Source: an uncultured Saprospiraceae bacterium
GTDB taxonomy: Bacteria; Bacteroidota; Bacteroidia; Chitinophagales; Saprospiraceae
Direction: 5' to 3'
Assembly (NCBI GenBank): GCA_937139495.1
Contig: CAKZQC010000036.1
Span: 60,128 to 124,127 of the forward strand
DNA: 64,000 bases
A program made the position numbers and the translations under genes. The notes under the pieces are model-generated. The model made no database searches. It was not told the DNA's origin and saw nothing but the letters and a program-made list of their open reading frames with translations. Each line of letters opens with the position of its first letter. Positions within the stretch are counted from its first letter, which is position 1. Below, in pieces: positions 54,301 to 62,857 of this stretch.

Positions 54301-55698
54301 GGTGGCGTAGGTGCACTTAGCTACCTTTGGGCCAATGGCACGACTACCGTAACCAATACAGCTATTGCAGAAGGTACTTATATTGTTAGCGTAACAGATG
54401 CAAACAACTGTATGGATACCGCACAAGCTACTGTTATACCTACTGTATTTTTGACCACTACTGACGCTACGACCAATCCTAACTGTTTTGGTCAATCGGG
54501 CAATAGCACGGTAACCGTTGCTGGTGGTTCTGGTAGCTATACATTCGATTGGGGTACTTCTTCTACTTCTACTACTGGTACTGCTACATTAGCAGGAGGC
54601 ACACACATCGTGACCATTACAGATGGTGGCAATGGTTGTATGACAATGGATACCGTAACAATTACAGTTCCTGATTCTATTACCATCACAACTGTTAATG
54701 TCAACAATATTACTTGTACAGGTGCTATCAATAGTGGTAGTATTGATATCAACATCAGTGGTGGAACAGCTCCTTATAGCTTCAATTGGTCAACAGGTGC
54801 TACTACCGAAGATTTGGTTAGCTTGACAGCTGGCAGCTACACATTGACTGTCACAGACGGCAACAACTGTACACAACAAGCTACTTACAATGTAGCTGGT
54901 ATCACTCCGATAAATGTCACTATCAATACGTTGGTAGGTATGGTTGGTTGTGATTTGACCGCTACAGGAAGTGCCGTAGCAGTAGCTACTGGTGGTAGTG
55001 GATTTACTTACAACTGGTCAACAGGAACAGCAAATGATACCATCATTAACTTAGCAGCAGGTACTTATACCGTAACCGCTACCAATAGTGATGGTTGTAC
55101 AAATACTGCTAATGTAACGATTACAGCTCCTGTTATTCCTACTCTTGCCGTATCGGTAGGACTAGCAACAGGACAACAAGCAGATACCATTCAGCCAAGC
55201 GAAAACACGACTGTATTTGCAACTGGTGGTGCTGGACAAAGCTACAACTGGACAGCAACGGGTGCTGGTAATCCTGCTATTGCGACACCAAACGCCGCTA
55301 GCACTATCGTAACACCTGATGCAGAAGGAAACTATACCTACACCGTTGTAACAGATGTAACAACAAATGGAACAAACTGTACTGCTACGGATAGCGTAAC
55401 CGTAACCGTGGAGCCTGCTTACTTGGGTATTCCTGATGCGTTTACACCGAACGGTGATGGTCTTAACGACTTGTTCCGCCCTGTTACTTTACAGGCTAAA
55501 GAAGTTATACAGTTTAGAATTTACAACCGCTTGGGTCAGCTCGTTTATACGGGTGATGACCTCGAAAATGACGGCTGGGACGGTAACCTAAATGGTGTTG
55601 CTCAAGCTAGAGATGTTTATATGTATGTATTGGAATACAAAAGAGCGACAGACAACAACGTGAAAAGCGTCCGTGGTCAAGTTACTTTATTGAGATAA
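51400..55698 (+). CDS. Giant T9SS type B adhesin with SprB repeats
   Basis: The 1432-aa protein has a signal peptide (LITTLICSLLLLGYSQQAAAQ), an N-terminal PKD/CUB-like beta-rich region, a fibronectin-like segment (ISVSWNDIGLPAGGFYEYSL) and at least six SprB-type repeats from about 53.75 to 55.15 kb, each with CSGSADGSI, ATGGTGSYTYLW and ANNCTDT-like elements. The C-terminal type B gliding domain reads AFTPNGDGLNDLFRP and IYNRLGQLVYTGDD. SprB proteins are moved along the cell surface in gliding. It pairs with the small CGTC protein upstream; PorP/SprF partners may be elsewhere. Confidence 0.9.
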   Translation: MKNLITTLICSLLLLGYSQQAAAQAADCFTAGLSPFCGGIAQYAANSDGTGSGAGPQAPAGPNYDCLGTQSNPTYFSVTIDQAGSIDFTLDNTSGNDIDFILWGPFNGLSAASNACDSMGTGGVWGDVADCSYSISGQEQVTVANTQVGEVYILMVSNYENTPTNIFSTSNIGTGSIACACDIPVVVDTLSAAFGNQGFLADTTGGVQQFVVCANNTVGFRVSAGGSLNDTLSLYGPFTSIPAVTPNFSTFEAFPRAPSFDTIDIFVLMTPDETNIGVSDFTVGVSNKINTGTTLDSSCFDQIQMQLVVPGVRLNDRMVCSGEQFQILTDSVPTTALGSSSYTWSQISGTPVTFSSTTAPEPFVTIATTSSTSSNDSIVIVVDYNYGSLCPISDTMVLRFPDNNITFTASMDSVCAGQTTTLSAVLADTFGVPICNDYTISTIPLAPVAGSGTRLNLGDDQLSAGLPLGFDFDFYCNTYNTFAISSNGFITFDLAAGSGCCSGELLPDAGFFGSVNDVIAMCWTDCSPNNGGVIEYFTVGTAPNRRLIVNFTNVPPFSTGTGTQTVQAILHETTNVIEIHATNVTPSGTIFANEVTLGIENSDGTIAHAPASTNATTTAFSNVAYRFSPVLVGPFYTFTPSTGTPNTVSNPTVTINATTTYSVVVTDDVCAYQDTILITAISNYAAPTVMCDSSGNTSISVSWNDIGLPAGGFYEYSLDSGATWTTVGPGLSTTITGLNNNTTYNISIRGDDNTGGICTLSAIGMTNCTTLNPDCSGNPAINIVLNATDVLCNGGATACINATLSGGSGNPFSSLVWSNGITNVDSICNLAAGNYTLVVTDTFSGTSSLISCVDSMSITVLEPTAVDVVVDSTTNPTCSGSADGSIYITATGGTGSYTYLWPNATTVEDITGLNNGTYIVTVSDANNCTDTVSATLTVPNPILISVDNITNNSCAGTTDGSITISATGGVGALSYLWANGTTTVTNTAIAEGTYIVSVTDANNCMDTAQATVIPTVFLTTTDATTNPNCFGQSGNSTVTVAGGSGSYTFDWGTSSTSTTGTATLAGGTHIVTITDGGNGCMTMDTVTITVPDSITITTVNVNNITCTGAINSGSIDINISGGTAPYSFNWSTGATTEDLVSLTAGSYTLTVTDGNNCTQQATYNVAGITPINVTINTLVGMVGCDLTATGSAVAVATGGSGFTYNWSTGTANDTIINLAAGTYTVTATNSDGCTNTANVTITAPVIPTLAVSVGLATGQQADTIQPSENTTVFATGGAGQSYNWTATGAGNPAIATPNAASTIVTPDAEGNYTYTVVTDVTTNGTNCTATDSVTVTVEPAYLGIPDAFTPNGDGLNDLFRPVTLQAKEVIQFRIYNRLGQLVYTGDDLENDGWDGNLNGVAQARDVYMYVLEYKRATDNNVKSVRGQVTLLR

Positions 55699-55723
55699 AC
55701 CAACCTATATATTTAAGTTTTTC

Positions 55724-55760
55724 AAGTCCTTTCTTGCTAGTAGCAAGAAAGGACTTTTTA
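55724..55760 (+). terminator. Rho-independent terminator
   Basis: AAGTCCTTTCTTGCTA (55724-55739) and TAGCAAGAAAGGACTT (55741-55756) are perfectly complementary, followed by TTTTA. It ends the SprB-repeat adhesin transcript. Confidence 0.85.
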
Positions 55761-55965
55761 TTTGCTTGCTATTCAGCAAAATAAAAGTATCTTCGTATTC
55801 CAGATTGAACCTTACTACATATCATACCTAATATAACTACTGCAACCCATTCCCTAACTATCAAAATCCCTACCTGCCAAAAAACATACTATTTGGAGTA
55901 CCTCCCCTATCCAAATAGCACCTACTACAATTTTAATTTTTTATAACTAAACACCTAATTTAATC

Positions 55966-56496
55966 ATGTTGAAAAATGTATTATTTGGGGCATTCGTATG
56001 CCTTACTTTGTTCTCTTGTAGCAATACTTGGATTGCTCCACCTTATACCGATTCCGAAAAAATAGTTGGTCTAACTCCTGCCATGGACATAGAAGCCGTC
56101 AATACTCAATTGGGGATTCCTCCTTTTGATATTTATCATTTGCAAGAAAGTGGCAACGCTATTTTGGTGTATAACTACCGCCTCAAAAATAGAAAGTTTA
56201 GCTATGCTGCTGATGCTGCCAAACACAATGAAGAATCACAAACGAAGGGTAAATTGTGGTATTCCAAAAATTCTTATTTGGTATATGTACTCTTTGAAGC
56301 AGGCAAGATGAAATCTGTCGTGACCGATGCTGGTAGAGCCAACAGCGAAGGTTTGTTGATTGCAAACAATACCATTCAGTTATTGAGCAAGGACGAGCTA
56401 GAACTCTATGAGTTGGCAAAATTCCGTTATTTGCTCAACAACGAAAGTATTGACGAAGTGGTTATTCCATTATTCAACAAGAAAAACAAAAAATAA
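55966..56496 (+). CDS. Lipoprotein, BamE/SmpA-like, first of paralogous pair
   Basis: The 176-aa protein has lipobox LFSC (Cys 18) and a domain with MDIEAVNTQLGIPPFDIYHL, AILVYNYRL and LVYVLFEAGKMKSVVTD. The order of a helix-loop 'x-v-n-x-x-L-G-x-P' followed by strands resembles the BamE/SmpA fold, which joins outer membrane assembly complexes; this is a fold-level guess. It is about 45% like residues 1-175 of the next gene by eye, so the two arose by tandem duplication. 71 bp separate them. Confidence 0.7.
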   Translation: MLKNVLFGAFVCLTLFSCSNTWIAPPYTDSEKIVGLTPAMDIEAVNTQLGIPPFDIYHLQESGNAILVYNYRLKNRKFSYAADAAKHNEESQTKGKLWYSKNSYLVYVLFEAGKMKSVVTDAGRANSEGLLIANNTIQLLSKDELELYELAKFRYLLNNESIDEVVIPLFNKKNKK

Positions 56497-56567
56497 CCCT
56501 CTCCATTATTAATTATACTAAGTACATACAGCAACTATTTATTGCTCACTTAGCCAAAAATATATTT

Positions 56568-57656
56568 ATGAAAATGATAAAAAGTAAACTATCCTTAGGA
56601 ATAGTTCTACTGCTTTTCTGTACGTTCGTTACTTCGTGTAGCAATGTATTTATTGGGTCGCCCTATACTTCGGTAAGCAAAATGTCAAAACTCGAAGGAG
56701 GAATGACGGTAGAGCAAATCAACAGTACACTAGGAATAGCCCCCTACGATGTCTATCATCTGCAAGAAGATGGTGGTACGCTCCTTACGTATCAGTACCG
56801 CAAGCAGTATCGCAAAACGAATGTAGGACAGGAAGCACAGATGCACGACCAAGAATCACAAACCTCTGGTAGAGTTTGGTACAAAGACCCTACTCGAATG
56901 TATGTTTTCTTGAAAAACAACCAAATGCAAGCCTTGGTAACGGAAGCTGGTATTGCCGATGGCGAAGGTATCTTGATTGATAACAATACCATTCAGATCG
57001 TAAGTCAAGATGACATCAGCTTGTTTACACTCGCCAAAAATGAAGGCATTCAAGATTCTACTTATAAGTATGCCATCAAGGCAACGAAAGATATTGGTAA
57101 AGTAACCATCTACCAAAGTTATTGGGTCAAGCAAAAAGTAGAACTAACCCTAGTTCCTGTTGCTCGCCCCAAACTTAGCATCAGCAATATCAAGCGTACT
57201 AGAGCCTTACCTGCTTACAAGAAGGAAACCTTTATTACTAATGACTATCGTGCAGCAATTACCGCAGGTTACAGCAGCTCTATGGTAGGGATTATGGGCG
57301 AATTTAATATTATCAACTCTACTAGTTTCCAACTCGGTGCACAAGCTGGGTTTGGTAAGTACATTGCTGGGGAAGGTATTGCTATTCCTGTTGGTCTAGC
57401 AGCAGCTTTTACTTTTGATAACAACAGAAAACACTCTATTGAGATACTTGCCAATGTTGAATACATACCAAGCTATACTGCATTAGCCACCTATTTAGGT
57501 GTTGGATATAAACTCTGCTACGAGCATTTTATATTCCGTGTGGGAGCTGGATTTGGTACGTTTCCGTTCGAAACGTATAACTACTATACTGGCCAAACCT
57601 ACATCTATAGTGCCGCTAGTCCCAAAGGGCATTTAATGCTTGGTTACCGTTTTTAA
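56568..57656 (+). CDS. Lipoprotein, BamE-like plus beta-barrel-like C-terminus, second of pair
   Basis: This 362-aa protein shares the N-terminal lipoprotein domain of its neighbour (CSNVFIGSPYTSVSKMS, EQINSTLGIAPYDVYHL, GILIDNNTIQIVSQ). It adds about 160 C-terminal residues with alternating aromatic/small residues and Gly (TAGYSSSMVGIMGEFNI, GYKLCYEHFIFRVG, final LMLGYRF) like an outer membrane beta-barrel or its fragment. The final Phe is typical of barrels. No name is justified. The structure suggests an envelope-bound scaffold. Start at ATG 56568 with lipobox TSC at about Cys 24. Confidence 0.7.
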   Translation: MKMIKSKLSLGIVLLLFCTFVTSCSNVFIGSPYTSVSKMSKLEGGMTVEQINSTLGIAPYDVYHLQEDGGTLLTYQYRKQYRKTNVGQEAQMHDQESQTSGRVWYKDPTRMYVFLKNNQMQALVTEAGIADGEGILIDNNTIQIVSQDDISLFTLAKNEGIQDSTYKYAIKATKDIGKVTIYQSYWVKQKVELTLVPVARPKLSISNIKRTRALPAYKKETFITNDYRAAITAGYSSSMVGIMGEFNIINSTSFQLGAQAGFGKYIAGEGIAIPVGLAAAFTFDNNRKHSIEILANVEYIPSYTALATYLGVGYKLCYEHFIFRVGAGFGTFPFETYNYYTGQTYIYSAASPKGHLMLGYRF

Positions 57657-57688
57657 GTAGAATATTCACTTAGAATCAACTTCCAAAT

Positions 57689-57727
57689 AAAAAGGAGTTT
57701 CCTCATGGTGAGGAAACTCCTTTTTTT
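57689..57727. terminator. Strong terminator
   Basis: GGAGTTTCCTCA (57694-57705) pairs with TGAGGAAACTCC (57709-57720), flanked by A5 on the left and T7 on the right. It terminates the lipoprotein pair and could also stop transcription from the minus-strand genes to the right. Confidence 0.9.
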
Positions 57728-57886
57728 GTACTATTTAGACTCCCTTTGTAGTCGTTAGCAAGACTTGATTATAGGATTTTTAGAGTTTTTATCAATTTAA
57801 CTACTGGTCTTGTTTTTGGGGTACAGGGCTATATACAATAATTTTCAGTTTAGCACTTAGCCATTGTTGTGCTTTTATATTTTATT

Positions 57887-58516
57887 TTAGTATGGACTTT
57901 TAGCTATTTTTATATTTTCAGGTAATTGAAAGTCTTTCTCATTGAGTTTCATTTCTTTGACCTCTGTAGCGATATTTTCCATAGTGACTTGTGCATTATC
58001 AATAATCATTTTTAGTGGTAACGCATTTGATTCTTTTAGGAAATCATACCAATTCCCAAATTTGTGGTTTTCAAATAAAGAAACGTCAACTTTCAATGTT
58101 GAATTAAAGTAATATTTTTGAATTCCGCTTTCACAAGTCAAGATTAATTCGTCACATTTATATCCAAGTATTTCAATTACATTTTTATTTAGTTCAACAC
58201 TAATTATTGATTCTGTATTTGTTAGTCCGTCATTCCAAAACACAGTTTCGGAATTTGACATTTTGCTATAAATTTTGTTTTCAGAACCTACATATAACTG
58301 CCATTGCATTAAAGTTCCATTAGTTACAGATTTATAGTTTCCATCTTTAATGTAATATTCTTGTGTATCTCCCATCATTGATAACCATTGTTGATCAGTC
58401 ATTTGTGGGGTTTTGTTTTTATAAGTGCTCGAATAAGTAATTTTTCCTTCAAAATTCTGTCCGAACACTGTTAATGTGGAAAATGTAATTAATGCAAATA
58501 CTAATAATTTATTCAT
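57887..58516 (-). CDS. GLPGLI-family exported protein
   Basis: The 209-aa protein has a signal peptide (NKLLVFALITFSTLTVFGQ) and the GLPGLI pattern: FEGKITYSSTYKNK near the start, IEILGYKCDELILTC in the middle and KEMKLNEKDFQLPENIKI at the end. The family is frequent in Bacteroidota; function unknown. It is the leftmost of six minus-strand genes in the spacer-rich region. Downstream (57728-57886) is another CACAACAATG-type spacer. The attC-like site at 58597-58703 precedes its start. Confidence 0.75.
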   Translation of the reverse strand: MNKLLVFALITFSTLTVFGQNFEGKITYSSTYKNKTPQMTDQQWLSMMGDTQEYYIKDGNYKSVTNGTLMQWQLYVGSENKIYSKMSNSETVFWNDGLTNTESIISVELNKNVIEILGYKCDELILTCESGIQKYYFNSTLKVDVSLFENHKFGNWYDFLKESNALPLKMIIDNAQVTMENIATEVKEMKLNEKDFQLPENIKIAKSPY

Positions 58517-58596
58517 CTATTTCTATATTTTTTGACTTGCTCTAAATGGGTTTTCAGCCTTTCCCTTTCTTATTTTGTTTCGTAGTTCTACAGGAC

Positions 58597-58703
58597 GCCC
58601 AACAGAGGATATTCCTAGTTAGTTCTAGGCTGTGCTCCCGTAGGGAGATCGACCAGAACTAGGGGCTTGACCCCGACATGAACGTCATACCATTGTTAGC
58701 GGT
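58597..58703 (-). repeat. attC-like spacer 1
   Basis: Reading the minus strand, the spacer begins CCGCTAACAATGG after the stop of the 164-aa gene and ends CTCTGTTGGGCG before the GLPGLI gene. GTTGGGC fits the GTTRRRY core used in integron attC sites. Between them lie a nested hairpin (AGTTCTGG...CCTAGAACT around CTCCC-TAC-GGGAG) and a 49-bp block (58607-58655) closely repeated at 62620-62666. Confidence 0.55.
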
Positions 58704-58714
58704 TCAGCTTCTTT

Positions 58715-59209
58715 TTATTTCAATTTCATATATTCTACCGCAATCAATTCGAATTCACTAAATTTCTTAAATGGAAAATCATTTTTCCTTTTTTCTTTGA
58801 AATGTTTGTCTTTCATCAATTCAAAAATCTTCTTGAATTCAAAATAAAACATTCTAATTAATTGAATTTTCTTAATATCAAAAGCCGTTTTTATTTTTTC
58901 TTGCCTTGCCTCCAAATCGCCAATATCTTCACCGTACTCTTCATAAAAACCAATTACTCTAAAATTTATTTTGTGTTTCGCTGTTGGAATTTCTCGAAGT
59001 ATTATCTGGTCTCCACCTGGTTCTCCATACCAATTAAATTTTCTTTCAGTTTCTCCATTCATTATTCCAATCAAAGCGTTTATACAGTCTTCAATTGGGC
59101 ATTCAGAATAAATATGAGTGATTGAAACTTCATATAATTTATGATTAGCATAAATCCAACAGGAACTCCAACCGTGTTCGTCTAAATAATAGCTAATGTT
59201 AACTTCCAT
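58715..59209 (-). CDS. Hypothetical 164-aa protein in spacer-rich region
   Basis: A cytoplasmic protein with no signal peptide or membrane segment. It opens EVNISYYLDEHGWSSCWIY and has a helical C-terminus rich in Lys/Phe (MFYFEFKKIFELMKDKHF). The early part resembles small immunity-type folds with paired strands, but I recognise no family. It is one of the single genes between attC-like spacers, as would be expected for a gene cassette. The codon usage looks more A/T-rich than that of the conserved genes. Confidence 0.6.
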   Translation of the reverse strand: MEVNISYYLDEHGWSSCWIYANHKLYEVSITHIYSECPIEDCINALIGIMNGETERKFNWYGEPGGDQIILREIPTAKHKINFRVIGFYEEYGEDIGDLEARQEKIKTAFDIKKIQLIRMFYFEFKKIFELMKDKHFKEKRKNDFPFKKFSEFELIAVEYMKLK

Positions 59210-59237
59210 TTTTTAGGTTTGGTTTTCTTTTTTCCTG

Positions 59238-59362
59238 CTGACCACCAACAGAGTCGGGGACAAGCATTTTGGTGTAAGGTCAAATTTACGAAATTTAGCA
59301 TAAATTTCGCCGTGGTGTAAATATAAAAATGCCTGCTAAATAACCAAAACCAACTGCCGCTG
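59238..59362 (-). repeat. attC-like spacer 2
   Basis: The minus strand has CCCCGACTCTGTTGGTGGTC just before the start of the 164-aa gene, matching GACTCTGTTAGC before the 159-aa gene. The far side lacks the clear AACAATG end, so only half of this site is well supported. No gene is present. Confidence 0.4.
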
Positions 59363-59368
59363 TAGCCA

Positions 59369-60817
59369 TTATTCTGTTATATGAAAGGTGTCAATAGTAA
59401 GTCCTGTACTGTCCTTATAAGCAAAGAACAAATTCAAATCATTTTTATCTTGTTTTACTTTTAAATATTGAGCTGGAACAACCACTTCTTTGGTGGCTAA
59501 AGAAAGTATTCCCCAATAATTATTCTCTATAATAGAAAGGTATCCATCAGCATCACCATAAATCGAACGATTTTGGAGAGGAATAACAATATTCCCCTGA
59601 AGATCCGTTACACCATAATGGTTAAGATTGTTACGAACTTTTAGGTAACCTATATTATTACGTAGTGCCTCAATGAAAGTATATTTGAAAGGGAAAATGA
59701 CATTATTGGCTTTATCAATAACCCCATTTTTATTATTCTTAGTACCAATCAAGTAGTTGCCCCAACCATCATTAATCTCCAAACCACGCATCTCTGTTGA
59801 AAAAAGTCTTGTATATTCTAAGGGAATAACTAATTTTCCTTTTTCGTTCAAAGCTCCCTTTTTGTTGTCTTTAGTCACCATGACTAACCCATTTTCAAAG
59901 CATTCAATCTCGTCGTAATCAAGATCAAGTATTTGTTGAGCAATTCCATTGCGGATATCAATGGAACGGACACACTTTTTGGTTCCATTTTGTTCAACTG
60001 TGAAGCGCCCATTAACCCACAAATCATATACTTCATCGTATTTCAACGCTAATTTTATACTTCCAAATCTGTCTATTATTCCCCATCGGTTATCTTTTGC
60101 GACAGCAGCCATTCCATCGTCGTTAAACTTTTGGAATTTGTTGTACTGAAGAGGAATAACATCTATTCCTTTTTCGTCAATAAAACCTACTAAACTGTCA
60201 CCACGAATAGGAGCTCGTCCTACTATAAATCGACCAATCCAATCATAGCTTCTTTTGGTAAGCACCTTCCCTCTGCCATCAATTAATTGATGTTGTTTAT
60301 TTTTTATACTAACTAAACTAGAATCGGTACGATAAGCGAGCGAGTCAACTGCTTCTTTTAGACAGCTCTTGTTATTAAAATCGACTAAATCCCACTTGTC
60401 ATTTTGTTTTACAATAGCCACTTTGTATTTAGAGAGTATAAGCAATTCGTCAAATTGAAGTGGCAGAATTTCTTTTCCGTTAACATCAATAATTCCTTTT
60501 TTTTGATTTTTCTGAACTGAGGCAAAGCCATTCTCAAAGATGGTTGCTTCTTCGTAAATACAATCAATTACCAGCGTAGAATCTATCCGAATATACCCCC
60601 AAAAAGTACCCCGTCGGACTAACCGCCGTTCGTTATGGAATTGTTCTTTTTTGTTTTCTGGACGGGGCTGCGTCCCCATGTAAACTACATCGGGATCCTC
60701 TGGCTCGCTGATATCCAATTCATACGCTTGGTTTTCTGGAATTTTTTCTATGTTATCACAAGAAAAGAAACAGTAATTGGCAAACAAGAGAAAAAGGGCT
60801 AAGGTGATTTTTTTTAC
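59369..60817 (-). CDS. WG-repeat lipoprotein, start uncertain
   Basis: The mature protein has many WG (KWG) repeats, for example GFASVQKNQKKGIIDVNGKE, AAVAKDNRWGIIDRFGS and NYWGILSLATKEVVVP, forming a beta-rich surface protein of about 480 aa. The signal KKITLALFLLFANYCFFSC with a lipobox Cys is in frame to about 60817, but the only codons available there are GTA and ATC; a TTG at 60787 starts inside the signal. A T8 run at 60808-60815 may hide a frameshift or the start may be non-canonical. No close partner gene. Confidence 0.75.
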   Translation of the reverse strand, partial: VKKITLALFLLFANYCFFSCDNIEKIPENQAYELDISEPEDPDVVYMGTQPRPENKKEQFHNERRLVRRGTFWGYIRIDSTLVIDCIYEEATIFENGFASVQKNQKKGIIDVNGKEILPLQFDELLILSKYKVAIVKQNDKWDLVDFNNKSCLKEAVDSLAYRTDSSLVSIKNKQHQLIDGRGKVLTKRSYDWIGRFIVGRAPIRGDSLVGFIDEKGIDVIPLQYNKFQKFNDDGMAAVAKDNRWGIIDRFGSIKLALKYDEVYDLWVNGRFTVEQNGTKKCVRSIDIRNGIAQQILDLDYDEIECFENGLVMVTKDNKKGALNEKGKLVIPLEYTRLFSTEMRGLEINDGWGNYLIGTKNNKNGVIDKANNVIFPFKYTFIEALRNNIGYLKVRNNLNHYGVTDLQGNIVIPLQNRSIYGDADGYLSIIENNYWGILSLATKEVVVPAQYLKVKQDKNDLNLFFAYKDSTGLTIDTFHITE

Positions 60818-60910
60818 GATTCTTGGGGTTTGTTGATTTAATTAGAAGAGAGGTGCAGGTACTAAGCACATTATGAACAGAGTCGCATAAAATGGGATGT
60901 TGTTTTTTAT

Positions 60911-61801
60911 TTAATTCTGTTCAATAGCATGCCACTTCTTTCCATCAAATAACGCAATATCAGATGCTCCTACAGACCAAAGTCCACTTGGTCCTACAAA
61001 TAGTTTCATTGCAGTTCTCATATCTGGACCTAATTCCTTAAATACGGTAATTTTGTCATTTTTCAGTCTTAAAATTCCATACATGGTTGAGAAATAAACG
61101 CTATCTCCAAAAGATTTAACAGACCAAATATCTACATTTGGTCCTGTTTGAATTACTTCCCAATTGTCATTTCTTCCTTTTAAGATAGTACCTAGTTGAC
61201 CACCAAGATAAACATGTTCATTATGTACATCTCCATCATGTAATATGTATTTTGTAGGTGATACTATTTTTTGCCATCCACCACTGAAATTTGACCAAAT
61301 AGCACCTTCCCAGCCAAATGTATAAAGTTCTTCTGCATTAAAACCTGTAGCATTTTCAAAACTTTTGAGTCTTACAGGATCTTTACGCATAGCATCTGTT
61401 CCTATTTCCGTCCATTTATTATTAGTGAACCTGAAAATATAGTTATTAGTACCTCCTGCATATAGAATACCATCAATTAGTTTGATAAACCTAAATGTGA
61501 CCATACGTTTATCATTCTCTTCTATAATATTGTTCCTTGTTTTACTTCCATCTATTTGAAGCTCTAAAAAATCACCTTCAGCCCCTAAAGATACGACACC
61601 ATTTTTAGAAGAAGAACATGTAATACCTGTTGAAATCCAAGGACCATGTCCTTTACTTATCCAATCCCCATTGGCAGAACGATGTCTAAAAAGACAATGT
61701 GGAAGCTCCATAATGTCTAGGTTACTATCTTGGCAAACCATAAAAAGACTTTTATCAGTAAGTTCAGCTCCTGATAAAAATGTTAAGTTATCTATATTCA
61801 T
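60911..61801 (-). CDS. Hypothetical beta-propeller-like protein (296 aa)
   Basis: A cytoplasmic protein with repeated blades ending in W or F strands: WISTGITCSSSKNGVVSLG, LYAGGTNNYIFRF, LYTFGWEGAIWS, VYLGGQLGTILKG, VYFSTMYGILRLK and GLWSVGASDIALFD. About six to seven blades fit a closed propeller. No catalytic residues recognised. Proteins of this type occur beside contractile injection or toxin loci as immunity or binding modules, but nothing here proves that. It sits alone between attC-like spacers. Confidence 0.6.
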   Translation of the reverse strand: MNIDNLTFLSGAELTDKSLFMVCQDSNLDIMELPHCLFRHRSANGDWISKGHGPWISTGITCSSSKNGVVSLGAEGDFLELQIDGSKTRNNIIEENDKRMVTFRFIKLIDGILYAGGTNNYIFRFTNNKWTEIGTDAMRKDPVRLKSFENATGFNAEELYTFGWEGAIWSNFSGGWQKIVSPTKYILHDGDVHNEHVYLGGQLGTILKGRNDNWEVIQTGPNVDIWSVKSFGDSVYFSTMYGILRLKNDKITVFKELGPDMRTAMKLFVGPSGLWSVGASDIALFDGKKWHAIEQN

Positions 61802-61839
61802 TCTTAGTTTAGATTTAAATGCTTTAATTATTTTTTAGT

Positions 61840-62032
61840 GCATACAACAGAATCGATCCAAACAAAGGTAGCATGGACTCGATTTTTTTAGTACATGATA
61901 AATAAGGGAGGGTTTAGCAGTTCGTTTTTAGATTTCTTCTAGCCAAATATAAAATTTGACAGTCTTTCCTGGCTTTCTGAACTATATAAAACTACAAAAC
62001 CACCCTATGCTTTTTATATATTGTTAGCATAA
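61840..62032 (-). repeat. attC-like spacer 3
   Basis: Minus strand: TATGCTAACAATATA directly after the 159-aa gene stop; GATTCTGTTGTATGC before the 296-aa gene. The outer parts TATGCTAACA and TGTTGTATGCA are nearly complementary. The 246-bp gap 61802-62047 has no gene. Confidence 0.5.
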
Positions 62033-62047
62033 GTTTTTTTCATCGAA

Positions 62048-62527
62048 TTACTCTTTAATACAAAGTATCGAAAGTCCTAGTCGTTTATCACAATCGGCAG
62101 TAAAGATTTCTGTTATATCGTGGAACATATCATAGAAAATAGCTCTTTTATCATCTCTTTCTGATGTTATATCAGACCAATATTTTCCTTTTGTTCCTTT
62201 GCATATAAAATTACCAAATATCTCTCTATATCCTTTCATTAAAGAAAGATGTAGAGCTTCATCAGTTTCAAGTATATTTTCTATGGCACTCCAAACACCT
62301 GCATCTGCTAGCTTCATTTCATTTGGAATTATTCCACGTTCATCATTTAAAACAAACCAATTATATAGAATATGTTCTGATTTATTTTCTTCATTAATAT
62401 ATCTACAATAAGCTCCTTGTTGATTATTGTTATACTTTTTCCACTCTTCAAAGTTCTGTGCTTCAGGAATAGGGTCTCCATTAATATATGAGGTATTGGA
62501 TAAAATATGTAGGTTTTCGTTTTTCAT
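62048..62527 (-). CDS. Hypothetical 159-aa protein in spacer-rich region
   Basis: A small soluble protein without signal peptide. Conserved-looking strings are QNFEEWKKYNNNQQGAYCRY, NWFVLNDERGIIPNEM and LSLMKGYREIFGNFICKGT. No family recognised. It begins at ATG 62527 after an attC-like boundary (GACTCTGTTAGCATAA) and ends just before a complementary one (TTATGCTAACAATA), so the gene is flanked by the inverted sequence TGTTAGCAT/ATGCTAACA, as a mobile cassette would be. Confidence 0.6.
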   Translation of the reverse strand: MKNENLHILSNTSYINGDPIPEAQNFEEWKKYNNNQQGAYCRYINEENKSEHILYNWFVLNDERGIIPNEMKLADAGVWSAIENILETDEALHLSLMKGYREIFGNFICKGTKGKYWSDITSERDDKRAIFYDMFHDITEIFTADCDKRLGLSILCIKE

Positions 62528-62545
62528 GATGGATTGATTTTAATT

Positions 62546-62853
62546 TATGCTAACAGAGTCAGGGATATCTGCTGTTGTTTTGTTGTGTGTGCGATAGTGC
62601 ACTAAGATAAAATAATGACGGATATTCTTAGTTCTGGTCTGTGCTCCAGTAGGGAGCTCGACAAGGACGTCCTGTATATGAAACGTAGCGTGTAAAAAGA
62701 CGCTATCGTTTCGGATTATACACGAGCCGGATTTTTAAATTTTTCTTTTTTTTTATTAAAAACCAAATTTAAAAATTTGGCGGTCTTTACAAATACACAC
62801 AAACCTTTCGGAAAGCCTATATTAGCTATGTTTTATATACATTGTTGTGCGTT
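62546..62853 (-). repeat. attC-like spacer 4 (longest, 330-bp gap)
   Basis: Minus strand begins CGCACAACAATGTATATAAA after the 337-aa gene stop and ends CCCTGACTCTGTTAGCATAA before the 159-aa gene. Inside are TTTAAAAATTT-type palindromes with GGCGGTC, a CCGAAAGG hairpin, and the 47-bp block 62620-62666 repeated at 58607-58655. There is no gene. The gap 62528-62857 is fully accounted for by this spacer. Confidence 0.6.
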
Positions 62854-62857
62854 CGTG

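Noticed and set aside
54537..54755. Minus-strand ORFs within adhesin repeats
   Set aside because: They mirror the Thr/Gly-rich repeats of the plus-strand gene and arise from its codon composition.
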